Below are positions 44,905 to 55,446 of a stretch of 64,000 nt of DNA, piece after piece. A model generated the notes under the pieces. That model was not told the origin of the DNA. It worked only from the letters and a program-made list of their open reading frames with translations, and searched no databases. The translations under genes and the position numbers were made by a program. Every line of letters begins with the position of its first letter. Position 1 is the stretch's first letter. This DNA is from Methanobrevibacter ruminantium M1 (GTDB lineage Archaea; Methanobacteriota; Methanobacteria; Methanobacteriales; Methanobacteriaceae). The stretch spans positions 891,501-955,500 of the forward strand of contig NC_013790.1 in NCBI RefSeq assembly GCF_000024185.1. Direction: 5' to 3'.

Positions 44905-45093
44905 TTATTTAAAGAACATGAAATATGCCCATACGAGAATAAAGACAACAATCACAGCAAATAACATGATTCTGCTTTTTCTAATGTTTTTCTGATTCAT
45001 TTCTAATACTTTCTCACAGTCTGGAGAGCATACTCTTTCTTTCATTGGTATTGGACTACCGCATACTGGACAATGTTTGTGTGGTTCTACCAT
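44905..45093 (-). CDS. DUF2116 zinc-ribbon membrane protein
   Basis: This 62-residue protein has an N-terminal zinc ribbon with four cysteines (CPVCGSPIP...CSPDCEKVLE, Cys8, 11, 22, 26) and a C-terminal membrane helix (IMLFAVIVVFILVWAYFMF). That is the layout of the short DUF2116 proteins of methanogens. AGGTGA precedes the ATG. The function is unknown. Confidence 0.85.
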   Translation of the reverse strand: MVEPHKHCPVCGSPIPMKERVCSPDCEKVLEMNQKNIRKSRIMLFAVIVVFILVWAYFMFFK

Positions 45094-45242
45094 TTTTTCA
45101 CCTTTTTATTCGTTTTTGTAAATTTATTTAATTTTTAATAATTATTAATACATTATTCTATTATTTGTTTAATATTATATAAATGTTGATTTTGATATAA
45201 ATCTTAAAAAAGTCTTTTCTGATATGATAAGTTTTATTTAGT

Positions 45243-46037
45243 TCATATCTTGAAAAACTCTCTTGTTGTCTTGCTTACAGCCTCACCTAGCTCTGCGCTA
45301 TCACATTCCTTATACTCTGCAATTGTATTTAGGATATGAGGCAAATATTCCGGCTTGTTCTTATTTGATTTAGGCTTTTTTGGAAAGTTCCTTGGAATAA
45401 GAAACGGAGCATCAGTCTCAATCATCATCTTTTCAGGTGGAATGACTGTAACAGCTTCCTGAAGTGACTGTCCTCTTCTCTCATCGCAGATCCAGCCGGT
45501 AACTCCAATATAACATCCCAATTCAAGGTACTTTTCTGCCTCTTCCTTTGTTCCGGTAAAGCAGTGAACGCAAGCCTTCTCGCACATCTCAGGATATTTT
45601 GATAAAATCTTAACCATATCCTCATGGGCTTCCCTTTCATGGAGAAACAATGGCATGTCAAGCTCTTGGGCTAATTTCACCTGATTTTCAAACCATTCCC
45701 TTTGAACATCCTGTGGAGAGTAGTTTCTGTTATAGTCAAGTCCACATTCTCCAATGGCTACAACGCAATCGTTTTTAGCAAATTCCTTCAATGCATCAAG
45801 GGTTTTCTCATTGCAGGTCTTTGCATCATGAGGGTGTACCCCTGCAGTTGAAAAGAGTATTCCATTCCATTTCTCATCCTTTGCATAGTTTAAGGCAATC
45901 TTGCTTGATTTAACGCTTGTTCCAGTTATTACAAACTGGCTCACTCCATTGGATATTGCATTATTGATAATCTCTTCCCTGTTTTTATCAAATGATCTGT
46001 GCATCAAATTAAGGCCTATGTCAATTAATCCGGTCAT
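45243..46037 (-). CDS. TatD family metal-dependent hydrolase
   Basis: This protein of about 264 residues is a TIM-barrel metallohydrolase. Visible are the N-terminal GLIDIGLNLMHRSFDKN (the usual DxHxH start is altered to DIGLN), AGVHPHDAK, AIGECGLDYNR (Glu metal ligand), FLHEREAHEDM, VHCFTGTKEEAEKYLE and MIIETDAPFL (catalytic Asp). TatD enzymes are 3'-5' DNA/RNA exonucleases or deoxyribonucleases. The start ATG 46037 has GTGAT 5 bases upstream; a GTG at 46046 is inside that ribosome site. The changed first metal motif deserves a note, though relatives such as type 5 members vary here. Confidence 0.85.
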   Translation of the reverse strand: MTGLIDIGLNLMHRSFDKNREEIINNAISNGVSQFVITGTSVKSSKIALNYAKDEKWNGILFSTAGVHPHDAKTCNEKTLDALKEFAKNDCVVAIGECGLDYNRNYSPQDVQREWFENQVKLAQELDMPLFLHEREAHEDMVKILSKYPEMCEKACVHCFTGTKEEAEKYLELGCYIGVTGWICDERRGQSLQEAVTVIPPEKMMIETDAPFLIPRNFPKKPKSNKNKPEYLPHILNTIAEYKECDSAELGEAVSKTTREFFKI

Positions 46038-46079
46038 TTCAATCACTAAAATAAGTTTAATTAAGTAAATAAATAATAT

Positions 46080-46160
46080 TAATTAATATAAGTTAATATA
46101 GGATAATATAAACTAATATAAACTAATATAAATTAATATAAGCAAATATAAATAAGTTAA
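46080..46160 (+). repeat. Imperfect 10-bp tandem repeat (TAATATAAAC-type)
   Basis: About eight units of TAATATAAAC, TAATATAAAT or TAATATAAGT stand head to tail in the spacer between pyrH and tatD. The 10-bp step equals one DNA turn. Confidence 0.75.
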
Positions 46161-46267
46161 TTTAAACAATAAAAATTAAGATAATTAAAAAAAAGACAAA
46201 TAATTTTTCTTTAAGTTAAAAATAAATATTTTAAGTTCATTTATAAAAAACGAACTTATTTTTTTAT

Positions 46268-46945
46268 CTAATCAGATATGACTCTTGTTCCTATCTTTTC
46301 ACCATTAATCGCTTTGATTAGGTTTTGAGGTTCGAATCCATTGGCTATTACAGTCTCTAGATTGGAACGCTTTATCATTTGAATTGCAGTAAAGTCAAAG
46401 AATTCATATGTTCCGGCCTTTACATCCTGGTTTCTAATGAAATCCATCATGTCTGTAGCTGTAATCTCTGAAATGAGCTCTGCATCATCGAATTTATTAG
46501 GGTCCTTGGTATACATTCCGTCAACTGAAGTTAGGTTGATAAGCATGTCGGCTTGAACGAATTCGGCTAATATTGCAGATACTGCATCTGTACTGTGTGC
46601 AGGTTCGGTTCCTCCCATAACAACTATCTTTCCGCTTGCAGAGTATTCCTGAGCTTCATTAAAGTTATGAGGAACCTTTTGATAAGCATAGTCTCCAAGA
46701 GCAAGCAATAGAAGCTTAGCATTGACTCTTGTGACTTCTATTCCAAGGTCATCGCATTTTGCCTCTCCGGCTCCAAGATCACGTGCAACTCCAATATACT
46801 CCCTTGCAGGTTTTCCTCCCCCTACTACAATGAATATCTCATGTTCATTGCTTAAGTCCTTTAGAATGTCTGAATACTCTTGAAATCTTTGTGCATCATA
46901 AGTCTTTAATAGTATGGATCCGCCAATAGCCACTACAATTCTCAT
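46268..46945 (-). CDS. pyrH: UMP kinase (archaeal PyrH)
   Basis: This 225-residue amino-acid-kinase-fold enzyme phosphorylates UMP to UDP. Supporting segments are [13 protein letters not shown] (phosphate-binding start, 2-14), [19 protein letters not shown] (about 38-56), [16 protein letters not shown] (about 109-124) and [17 protein letters not shown] (about 135-151). The length is standard for archaeal PyrH. AGGTGA precedes the ATG. Confidence 0.95.
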   Translation of the reverse strand: MRIVVAIGGSILLKTYDAQRFQEYSDILKDLSNEHEIFIVVGGGKPAREYIGVARDLGAGEAKCDDLGIEVTRVNAKLLLLALGDYAYQKVPHNFNEAQEYSASGKIVVMGGTEPAHSTDAVSAILAEFVQADMLINLTSVDGMYTKDPNKFDDAELISEITATDMMDFIRNQDVKAGTYEFFDFTAIQMIKRSNLETVIANGFEPQNLIKAINGEKIGTRVISD

Positions 46946-47338
46946 ATATTCACCTTTAATTAAAATATCCTTTTTAAGATAAAATCAATTAATTTGATTA
47001 ATCTCGTTTATTATATTTATTTATCTTTTTTATTTTATTTAAATTTACTTTTAAATTCCCTATTTTTTAATTTTAAAGTTAATTTATATTATTTCATTTT
47101 TTAAATTTTCTTAATTTTTTTTTAAAGCTAGAAAACTATTTTTTAATATTTTTTTATTTTTTCAATTAAATAAATATAAAAATTTTTTGGGGTGTTAAGT
47201 ATTATATTTAATTATTTTTTGAAAATGTATTTATTAGATTTTATATAAGCAAAAAATTTTTTATAAATAAGTTATATATTAAAATTATAAATTTAGAAGT
47301 ATCATTTTGTTTTAATAATATTTTTTTAGGTGTTTTCA
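46946..47338. other. 390-bp AT-rich spacer between divergent genes
   Basis: No gene is seen. The promoters of pyrH (left) and the giant adhesin (right) must lie here. TTATATATTAAAATTATAAA (47271-47290) is a TATA-like stretch about 50-65 bases before the adhesin start. AGGTG (47328-47332) is the ribosome site. Confidence 0.5.
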
Positions 47339-50300
47339 GTGAGTTTAAATAAACTTAAGATTGGTAGAGTTTTTATTTGTCTTTTTATTTTAGTTTTTAT
47401 TTCTTGTTCAATTAATTGTGTTTTTGCAGTTGATGATTTAGCTTTCAATGATACATATTATTCTGATTTAGATTCTGTTAATGGGGATTATTCAGGTTTT
47501 CTTAGTGAAGGAGACTTTAATGGAGGCTCTTCTGTGGTTGTTGATGGTGAAATTGACTCCTCTCCAATTGCCAATAATAAAAAGAATTCTTCATTTGCCC
47601 TTACTAGCAAAAAGGATTCATCTTCACCTTCTATTTCCACATCATCAAAAAACAATAAAAACAATAAAAACACTTCTTCTTTAAAGGAAAACAAGACCGC
47701 CGCCCCATCTTCACAACGTGTATTTTATGACCGCGACATAGTGTCTGATGAAGATGTAATCGGACCTGGTCATGAAAACTTGGACTGGATTAACCTAACA
47801 CATGTCGACGACAGCCTATTTTCAGATAATTCAAAGGAAGATGGAGCAAAAGGCAGCAAGATTGCCACCACCATTGTCGCAAGCAACCTAGTTAAATATT
47901 ATCTCAATGCCAGCCAACTAAATGTCGGCTTGAAAGACTCCAACGGCAATTACCTCTCCGGAAAAACAATCAATTTCACAGTAGGCAGCGCTTCATACAT
48001 ACGCACCACCAACTCATCAGGCAGATGCTCCCTAACAATCAACCTAATGCCTGGCGTCTATACTTTCACAATCAGATTCCTAGGAGACTCCTCATATTCC
48101 CCAAGCAGCAAAAATGTCAACGTCACAGTCCTAAAGATGCCCACAAGCATCACAGCAAGCAACCTGGTGAAATACTATCACAATTCAAGCAGCCTAATCG
48201 CCACATTAAAGGACACACATGGCAACCCCCTATCCAACATGACAGTAACATTCAAAATGGGATCAAACAACTATAACCGCACCACCAACACAAACGGAAA
48301 AGCCACACTAGCACTAAATATGATCCCAGGAAACTTCTCCGTAAAAATAAGCTTCACCCACCCAAGATACATAACATCCAGCAAAAACGTAACCGTCACA
48401 GTCTTAAGCATGCCTACCAGCATAAGCGCAAGCAACCTAAACATGACCTATGGAGACGGCAGCTACCTAAACGCCACATTAAAGGACGCCCATAACAACC
48501 CATTATCAAACAAAACAATCCATTACAAACTAAACAACACCATATATAACCGAACTACCAATAATAACGGTCAAACATCCCTAATAATCAACATAAACCC
48601 TGGAACTTACCAATTCAATATCTATTTCAACGAAAACTATTACCAAAACTCCAATAAAACAGCCACAGTAACAGTCAACGGCATACCCAACAGCATAATC
48701 GCCAGCAACCTAGTGGCATATGTCAACGAATCACCAACTATAGTCGCAACCTTAAAGGACGCAAACAACAACCCTTTATCAAATAAGAATCTGACATTTA
48801 ACAGAACAGGCACACTAACAAACATCTTAACCAATGCCAACGGCCAAGCCACATACAACCTAAACGGCTGCACAGGCAATTTCAACATAAAAATCACATT
48901 CAATACAACCGGCTACGCATTCAGCAGTAAAACAGTAAATGTAAACATAAAATTCTGGCCATCCACAATCACTGCCAATGGTGCCACAACATACTTTACA
49001 GACACAGTACAGCTCTCAGCTTGCCTAAAAGGAGAAAACAACACCCCTCTAGCAAACAAGAATGTCAAAATCACATATGCCAATAAGAACATAACTCGAA
49101 CCACAAACAGCGCAGGAAATGTCTATTATGACTTTAACGAAAATGTAGGCACTTACAATGTAAACTTTAGCTTTAAAGAGAACTATTACCAAAATGCTTC
49201 AAAAACAGTCACAGTCACAGTCAATAAGATGCCAACCAGCATCACTGCAAGCAATCTAAACATTACATATCAAGACGGCAGCAGCCTAATCGCAACACTA
49301 AAGGACAGCCACGGCAACCCAATAGCCAACAAGACAGTCAATTTCAAAATGGAAACAAACAACTATAACAGAACTACAGATGCCAACGGAAGGGCAACTC
49401 TAGCATTGAATATGATTCCAGCCACATTTAATGTAAATATCACATTCTCCCACCCATCATATCAAACATCAAGCAAATCAGTAACAGTAACAGTAAACCC
49501 TATCTCCAACAGCATAATCGCCAGCAACCTAGTGGCATATGTCAACGAATCACCAACTATAGTCGCAACCTTAAAGGATGCAAACAACAATCCCTTATCA
49601 AATAAGAATCTGACATTTAACAGAACAGGCACGCTAACAAACATCTTAACCAATGCTAATGGCCAAGCCACATACAACCTGAATGGCTGCACAGGCAATT
49701 TCAATGTAAAAATCACATTCAATACAACCGGTTATGCCATAACGTCAAAGACAGTAAGCGTAAACATAAAATTCTGGCCATCCACAATCACTGCCAATGG
49801 TGCCACAACATACTTTACAGACACAGTACAGCTCTCAGCTTGCCTAAAAGGAGAAAACAACACCCCTCTAGCAAACAAGAATATTAAAATTACATACGGC
49901 AATAAGAACATAACCCGAACCACAAACAGCGCAGGAAATGTCTATTATGACTTTAACGAAAACGTAGGCACTTACAATGTCAATTTCAGTTTTAACCAAA
50001 ACTATTATCAAAATGCCTCAAAAACAGTCACAGTCACAGTCAATAAGATGCCAACCAGCATCACCGCAAGCAATCTAAACATGACATATCAAGACGGCAG
50101 CAGCCTAATCGCAACACTAAAGGACGCCCACGGCAACCCAATAGCCAACAAGACAGTCAATTTCAAAATGGAAACAAACAGCTATAACAGAACTACAGAT
50201 GCCAACGGAAGGGCAACTCTAACATTGAATATGATTCCAGCCACATTTAACGTAAATATCACATTCTCCCACCCATCATATCAAACATCAAGCAAATCAG

Positions 50301-53300
50301 TTACAGTCACTGTTAATGAGATAGCAACCAATCTTGCAGTAAGCAATCTAAATATGATCTATATGGACGGCAGTCATCTAGCCGCCACTCTAACCGATGG
50401 CAATAACAATCCTTTAGCCAATAAGACAATCATTTATACCTTAGGCAATGTAAATTATAATTACACCACTAATAATAGCGGTCAAACCAGCTTAATGATT
50501 CATTTAAATCCCGGCACTTATCAGTTTACAGTCCAGTTCAGCGAAAGTCATTACCAATCAGCTATAAAAACAGTGACAGTAACTGTAAACCCTATTTCCA
50601 ATAGCATCATTGCCAACAATCTGCTTGCTTATGTCAACGAGTCCCCACATATTCTTGCAAGCCTAAAAGACAGCAACAATAATCCTATAATCAATAAGAC
50701 TTTAGTATTTAACAGATCAGGCAACATAACTAACATCATAACCAATGCCAACGGCCAAGCAAGCTACAATCTTAACGGATGCACTGGCAATTTCAATGTG
50801 ACAATCACATTTAATGCCACAGGCTATGCATTCAGCTCAAAAACGGTAAATGTTAACATAAAGTTCTATCCATCAATCATATCAGCTAATGGTGCAACAG
50901 ACTATTATGGCAATACCATTCATCTGTCTGCATCTCTTAAAGGAGAAAATAACACTCCTCTTGCAAATAGAACTGTTCATATTTCTTATGCCAATAAGAA
51001 CATTACCCGCACAACAGACAGTGCAGGCAACATCTATTATGATTTTAGAGAGATTCCAGGAATCTATAATGTCTGTTTTAATTTTAATCAGAATTATTAT
51101 CAGAACGCTTCAAAAACAGTTAGCGTAGTTGTCCTTAATCCGCCATCTCCTAATGTTAATGTAAGCAGCGGTTTTTATAATGTCTCTTATTTGCTAATTA
51201 ATGTGTCCTCTAATATTTCTGGAGGAATTTTATATTCTAGTTTGGATAATGGAACCACTTGGTATACTGGAGAAGACAATATCTGTTTCAATTTAACAGA
51301 AGGCAATTGGTCTGTCTGTTCTTACTATTCTTTAAATGGTTTCAATAGTTCTATTGTTTATAATAATTTTATTATTGATGGTAGTGCTCCTTTAGTTTGG
51401 GCAAGCAATGGATCTGGGTTTTATAAACGTTCTTTAGATGTTAATTTAACAAGTTTGGATATTGTAGATAAGAATCCTGTCATATATTACACTTTGGACG
51501 GTAGCTTGCCTAATAATCTAAGTGCTATTTATACTGGCCCAATACATATTACCAGTAATTATGGCCTAACAAAATTACAGTTCTATGGTGTTGATAGATT
51601 TGGACATAATAGTTCTATTGTTTGTGTGAATTATTTCCATGGAAATTATGTGGCTAATTTGAATAGTGGAAAATATTTTGATAGTGTACAAGATGCTATT
51701 GATGATATGGACACTATAAATGGTGATGTTATTGAAGTTAATAAGGATTTATCTGGAGCTTGTGATTTGAATAAAAGTGTCTATTTGCGCTCTTCATGTC
51801 TAAATAATTTTACTTGGAGTCAGCCGAATATAGTTATTCATAGCAATAATTCTGTTATTGAGGGTTTTGATTTTGATGGAAGTTCTATGCATTCTGTTAT
51901 TTTAGCAGGTGTTTCTAATTGTGTTATAATGAACAATAGATTTTCCGTTGTTGAATATGGTATTTGGTCTTCCTTAAGTGGTTATAATAATGTTATTATG
52001 AACAATAATTTTTCTTCTTATGGTTTGTCAATTTCATTCATTTATTTGTCTCCTATATATGGTGGAGAGAATACTTATCTAATTAAAGATAATATTTTTA
52101 ATCATTCACGATGTGGAATATGCTTAGAATCTTCTTTGAATTCTATTATTAGTGGCAATGTTTTCATAGGTTCTAATTATGGTTTAAAAATTAACGGAAA
52201 CAATAATTCCGTAGTTTATAATAATTTAAGTTTTAATTCTTATGCGGTTTGTTGTTTTGGAGACGATAATACATTAATGTATAATAATATTGTTAATAAT
52301 GTTTATGGAATTTATGGAGATTATTCAAACTTGACTGTAAATTTTAATCGTTTTTATAATAATAGTGCTTTCGGCCTTTATGCATCTGGAGGTCCAATTA
52401 ATGCTTGTAATAATTGGTGGGGTCATAATAATCTTTCTGTAAGCGAGGATTATGGATTTGATATTTGTCTTCAAACAGACAATATTGACTATAGTAGTTA
52501 CATAATTTTAAAAAATTACAAATCCTATTTTGAATTAAGAAATAATTTTATAGATAATGTTTCTTGTGTTGTTGATTTAAATTGGAATAATTTAAAGGAG
52601 TATGTGGGAGAGTTTATTGATGGGGTAAATGTTAAGTTTGTTGATATGAAAACGGGGCCTTATCCTCATTGGATTGCTATTGAATCTGGTCAAGCATTAT
52701 ATAAAACTTCATGTGTAAATCAGGTTAATAATGTTATTATTAGTTTGGATGATGAGATTCAAACTTTAAATTATTCCAGTTTTTCCTCTTCGGTAAGGTT
52801 TTATATAAACACTACAGGTTTCATAAGCAATAATAGCGGAAATTTGGATAATTTTGTTGCGAACGAAAATGGATCTTATTTTACTTTTGATGTTATTTTA
52901 GATCATGATGTCGATTGGGTCAGTTATGTTTGGAGAAATATTGGTGATTTTAAATCTGAATTGGACTTGATTGTTGATGGGGATATTGTTTCCACATCAG
53001 TTGTGGAGAGTTCATTTTATAGGAATAATTTAAATAATATCTCAAGCAATGTTTTTGATGCAATATTGTTATATAATGATTGGTATTATAGTCGTTTAAA
53101 TTGGGCTAAGGCAGTTGTGTATGTTTATCTTTCTTTGGAGTATAATACTACTGATCTTAATGATGTTCAATACATTTATAGTAATGTTAATTGGGGATGT
53201 TTAAGTCCTGAAAGGAAGAATCAACTGTTAAACGATCATAATATTACTTTTAATGATGCATTATGGAATTTAATACAGAACTCCTATAACTTGTCAGATG

Positions 53301-55066
53301 AGGATGTGATTTTTATTAAAAATCATCATAAATCTTTCAATGATTCTGTTTGCGTTTCTGCTCATTATTATGGAAATGATAATGAGATAATAAATTTAAA
53401 TAATATAAATAATAATACATTAGCTTATTCCGGAGGTATGGTAATTGGCTCGTGGAAGGCACCTATTATGTATGTTGATGGTTCTTATCAACATTTTATA
53501 GGTAATAACTCGGACAATAGTACGGATATTTTTACTTATTATCATAATTATGGGAATGGCAGTATTGATTGGGCTTATTCAACTAATTATGGTAATTTAA
53601 CTAATGGCACTTATGATGGCTTGATGACTTTTACTTTTGCAAATGATAAAGTTAATGGCAGTGTTTTAAATCATTATTTAAGTGAGAAAAATCGTACTGA
53701 TGTTAATGGCAGTCTGGTTTATTCCAATGGTTTTATGAAAGCGGCATATGGCAGCTTTCTTGAAGGTTTGTTGGTTATCTATATGGATGATTTGGTGGCA
53801 GATCTTGTTTCTTCAAGATATAATGCCTCTTGGGAAAGGGTCAGTCCTATGGTTATGAGTGTTAGAGATGACCATGGCAGGCTAGTCATGAGCGGAGAGT
53901 CTGATTTTTATTTTGGCCGTAAGCTTTTATGTGATGATGAGAATATAATCAAGAGCTTTTATTTCGCTTGTTCAAGTGTTTTCTCTTCCATTGAACATTA
54001 TGTTCACCAAACTTTATTCCCAGACCGTATAGGGTATGGTGTTACAGTTGATTTGGGCCGTCTTTTAGCTGATGGTGAATGTCTTTCTATTGTTGATGAA
54101 GGTCGTTTCATTTATATCTGTCCTAATGAATCTGATGAGATTTATTATTTGTGCTTTGATAAATTGACTGGAATCTTGATGGATGCCTCCATACTTGGCA
54201 ATGATGCTTATTGCTACAGTAATCAACAGACAGAATGGGCTTTTACATTAGGGGAGGAGCTGATAGATAATTGTGATTTGATTTGGGATTATTTAAATGG
54301 ATTGGATGTGGATATTTGTGCTTTGAATGTTTCCACACAAGACATGTTAAAGGTTTGTTATGGATTCAATATTCTATCTGATTTGTTTACCTGTGCTTTA
54401 TTGTCCGAAGTAAATATTCTAATAGAATCTATTGGTTTGGAGGAATCTTTTAATGCCATTGTTCCTTTAGTTGGAGTATTAGTTTCTTCTTTGGAGAATA
54501 TTGGATCTTATGTTTTAGATGAATACCTGTCTAATCCTAAGTTTTTAAGCGGTGTTGTAGGGGGCTTATTATTTGAGGCTGGAATGATAGCTACATGTAC
54601 AGGTGTAGGGGCCCCTGTAGGCTTGGCTTTAATGGGTGCTGGAACAATATGCACAGCATATAGCTCAGGATTAATAGATTATAATGACAATGATGGGATT
54701 TACTTCAACACCACTCTTGAAAATCAGGCCAATTTCGGATTTTCAATGTCCTGTAATCTTATTAGTGGAGGTATTGGGGGTTTAGCATCTTCTTCTGCTT
54801 TTAAAGCTACAGGGTCTGAAGTTATACAAATTGCAAGTAAAAATGCTGTAATAGACTCAAAAGGATTTTATACAACAACTATTTCTACTAAATATGTTGC
54901 ATATGAAGGTTCAAGTAATACTGTAAGTAGATATGTGATTAATCGAATGGTAAATTCTCAAAATCCTTCTAAAAAAATCTTTATTTTAAAAGGATGTAGG
55001 AATATTTTAGATTCTTTAATGCAAGATTGTATATGGGAAGAAAGAAATAATCTTTTAATAAAGTAA
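47339..55066 (+). CDS. Giant secreted adhesin-like protein with 12 Ig-like repeats, beta-helix and an unanchored, variable C-terminus
   Basis: The protein is about 2575 residues. GTG 47339 is the likely start (AGGTG at 47328-47332, 6-base spacing). Signal peptide: IGRVFICLFILVFIS. After a Ser/Asn-rich spacer come twelve Ig-like (Big-type) repeats of about 91 residues (about 180-1265), each with a T(S/T)I(T/S)ASNL start and TTNxNGxAT core. A chitobiase C-terminal-like domain (YYTLDGSLPNNLSAIYTGPI) follows, then a NosD-like beta-helix with the NNWWGHNN end motif (about 1440-1700). A long domain specific to this gene group follows. Last comes a hydrophobic Gly/Ala segment (FEAGMIATCTGVGAPVGLAL, about 2420) and a polar tail. 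Unlike two other adhesins here it has no C-terminal anchor. The layout suggests a secreted effector-carrying adhesin; that role is inferred. Confidence 0.82.
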   Translation: MSLNKLKIGRVFICLFILVFISCSINCVFAVDDLAFNDTYYSDLDSVNGDYSGFLSEGDFNGGSSVVVDGEIDSSPIANNKKNSSFALTSKKDSSSPSISTSSKNNKNNKNTSSLKENKTAAPSSQRVFYDRDIVSDEDVIGPGHENLDWINLTHVDDSLFSDNSKEDGAKGSKIATTIVASNLVKYYLNASQLNVGLKDSNGNYLSGKTINFTVGSASYIRTTNSSGRCSLTINLMPGVYTFTIRFLGDSSYSPSSKNVNVTVLKMPTSITASNLVKYYHNSSSLIATLKDTHGNPLSNMTVTFKMGSNNYNRTTNTNGKATLALNMIPGNFSVKISFTHPRYITSSKNVTVTVLSMPTSISASNLNMTYGDGSYLNATLKDAHNNPLSNKTIHYKLNNTIYNRTTNNNGQTSLIININPGTYQFNIYFNENYYQNSNKTATVTVNGIPNSIIASNLVAYVNESPTIVATLKDANNNPLSNKNLTFNRTGTLTNILTNANGQATYNLNGCTGNFNIKITFNTTGYAFSSKTVNVNIKFWPSTITANGATTYFTDTVQLSACLKGENNTPLANKNVKITYANKNITRTTNSAGNVYYDFNENVGTYNVNFSFKENYYQNASKTVTVTVNKMPTSITASNLNITYQDGSSLIATLKDSHGNPIANKTVNFKMETNNYNRTTDANGRATLALNMIPATFNVNITFSHPSYQTSSKSVTVTVNPISNSIIASNLVAYVNESPTIVATLKDANNNPLSNKNLTFNRTGTLTNILTNANGQATYNLNGCTGNFNVKITFNTTGYAITSKTVSVNIKFWPSTITANGATTYFTDTVQLSACLKGENNTPLANKNIKITYGNKNITRTTNSAGNVYYDFNENVGTYNVNFSFNQNYYQNASKTVTVTVNKMPTSITASNLNMTYQDGSSLIATLKDAHGNPIANKTVNFKMETNSYNRTTDANGRATLTLNMIPATFNVNITFSHPSYQTSSKSVTVTVNEIATNLAVSNLNMIYMDGSHLAATLTDGNNNPLANKTIIYTLGNVNYNYTTNNSGQTSLMIHLNPGTYQFTVQFSESHYQSAIKTVTVTVNPISNSIIANNLLAYVNESPHILASLKDSNNNPIINKTLVFNRSGNITNIITNANGQASYNLNGCTGNFNVTITFNATGYAFSSKTVNVNIKFYPSIISANGATDYYGNTIHLSASLKGENNTPLANRTVHISYANKNITRTTDSAGNIYYDFREIPGIYNVCFNFNQNYYQNASKTVSVVVLNPPSPNVNVSSGFYNVSYLLINVSSNISGGILYSSLDNGTTWYTGEDNICFNLTEGNWSVCSYYSLNGFNSSIVYNNFIIDGSAPLVWASNGSGFYKRSLDVNLTSLDIVDKNPVIYYTLDGSLPNNLSAIYTGPIHITSNYGLTKLQFYGVDRFGHNSSIVCVNYFHGNYVANLNSGKYFDSVQDAIDDMDTINGDVIEVNKDLSGACDLNKSVYLRSSCLNNFTWSQPNIVIHSNNSVIEGFDFDGSSMHSVILAGVSNCVIMNNRFSVVEYGIWSSLSGYNNVIMNNNFSSYGLSISFIYLSPIYGGENTYLIKDNIFNHSRCGICLESSLNSIISGNVFIGSNYGLKINGNNNSVVYNNLSFNSYAVCCFGDDNTLMYNNIVNNVYGIYGDYSNLTVNFNRFYNNSAFGLYASGGPINACNNWWGHNNLSVSEDYGFDICLQTDNIDYSSYIILKNYKSYFELRNNFIDNVSCVVDLNWNNLKEYVGEFIDGVNVKFVDMKTGPYPHWIAIESGQALYKTSCVNQVNNVIISLDDEIQTLNYSSFSSSVRFYINTTGFISNNSGNLDNFVANENGSYFTFDVILDHDVDWVSYVWRNIGDFKSELDLIVDGDIVSTSVVESSFYRNNLNNISSNVFDAILLYNDWYYSRLNWAKAVVYVYLSLEYNTTDLNDVQYIYSNVNWGCLSPERKNQLLNDHNITFNDALWNLIQNSYNLSDEDVIFIKNHHKSFNDSVCVSAHYYGNDNEIINLNNINNNTLAYSGGMVIGSWKAPIMYVDGSYQHFIGNNSDNSTDIFTYYHNYGNGSIDWAYSTNYGNLTNGTYDGLMTFTFANDKVNGSVLNHYLSEKNRTDVNGSLVYSNGFMKAAYGSFLEGLLVIYMDDLVADLVSSRYNASWERVSPMVMSVRDDHGRLVMSGESDFYFGRKLLCDDENIIKSFYFACSSVFSSIEHYVHQTLFPDRIGYGVTVDLGRLLADGECLSIVDEGRFIYICPNESDEIYYLCFDKLTGILMDASILGNDAYCYSNQQTEWAFTLGEELIDNCDLIWDYLNGLDVDICALNVSTQDMLKVCYGFNILSDLFTCALLSEVNILIESIGLEESFNAIVPLVGVLVSSLENIGSYVLDEYLSNPKFLSGVVGGLLFEAGMIATCTGVGAPVGLALMGAGTICTAYSSGLIDYNDNDGIYFNTTLENQANFGFSMSCNLISGGIGGLASSSAFKATGSEVIQIASKNAVIDSKGFYTTTISTKYVAYEGSSNTVSRYVINRMVNSQNPSKKIFILKGCRNILDSLMQDCIWEERNNLLIK
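48689..50326 (+). repeat. 819-bp near-identical direct duplication inside the adhesin gene
   Basis: The block from 48689 (encoding NSIIASNLVAYVNESPTIV...) recurs at 49508 with a period of 819 bp (273 codons, three Ig repeats). Long stretches are identical at the DNA level, including third codon positions, which points to recent duplication or gene conversion. The frame is kept. Confidence 0.85.
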
Positions 55067-55075
55067 GGTGTTTAA

Positions 55076-55240
55076 ATGCATTTAAAATCTATTTTAATAA
55101 TTGTTTTACTGATTTTGGCAGTTATTGTAAGTTTATATGATCGTTATGCTGCAGCTAAATATATGGGAGGTACAAATAAAAAATTACTTTTAATATCTTT
55201 TTTTATATTATTACTTGTATTAATATTAAAAAGGTTTTAA
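55076..55240 (+). CDS. 54-residue two-helix membrane protein (candidate immunity protein)
   Basis: ATG 55076 lies 9 bases after the adhesin stop, with AGGTG (55066-55070) at 5-base spacing; stop TAA 55238-55240. The product has two hydrophobic helices (SILIIVLLILAVIVSLY and LLLISFFILLLVLI) joined by a polar loop with YAAAKYMGG. It was too short for ordinary gene finding. The tight coupling to the adhesin's variable end and the small membrane topology fit an immunity protein for a membrane-acting effector. A simple membrane chaperone or chance frame remains possible, though the ribosome site argues against chance. Confidence 0.6.
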   Translation: MHLKSILIIVLLILAVIVSLYDRYAAAKYMGGTNKKLLLISFFILLLVLILKRF

Positions 55241-55446
55241 TATATCAAAATTTCATCGGAATTCAAAAAAAAAGAAATTTGGGCTTAATTAATAGTTATG
55301 GTTAAATTTGTTAATGAATGTTGGAAAATAGCATAATTTTTAGAAAAAATTTCTTTATAATTCATTTTAAAGCACAATACTGTATTTTGAATTAGAAATT
55401 TTTGGATTTTTCTATCATATAATAGGATTAATTATAAATTCAAAAG

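Noticed and set aside
46329-46339. GGTTCGAATCC, a T-arm signature suggesting a tRNA
   Set aside because: It lies inside pyrH (minus strand, codons for Gly-Phe-Glu-Pro), with no acceptor, D or anticodon arms around it.
48640-49923. Antisense frames of 60-90 codons inside the adhesin Ig repeats
   Set aside because: They recur because the repeats recur, are hydrophobic shadows of Thr/Asn-rich coding DNA, and lack ribosome sites.
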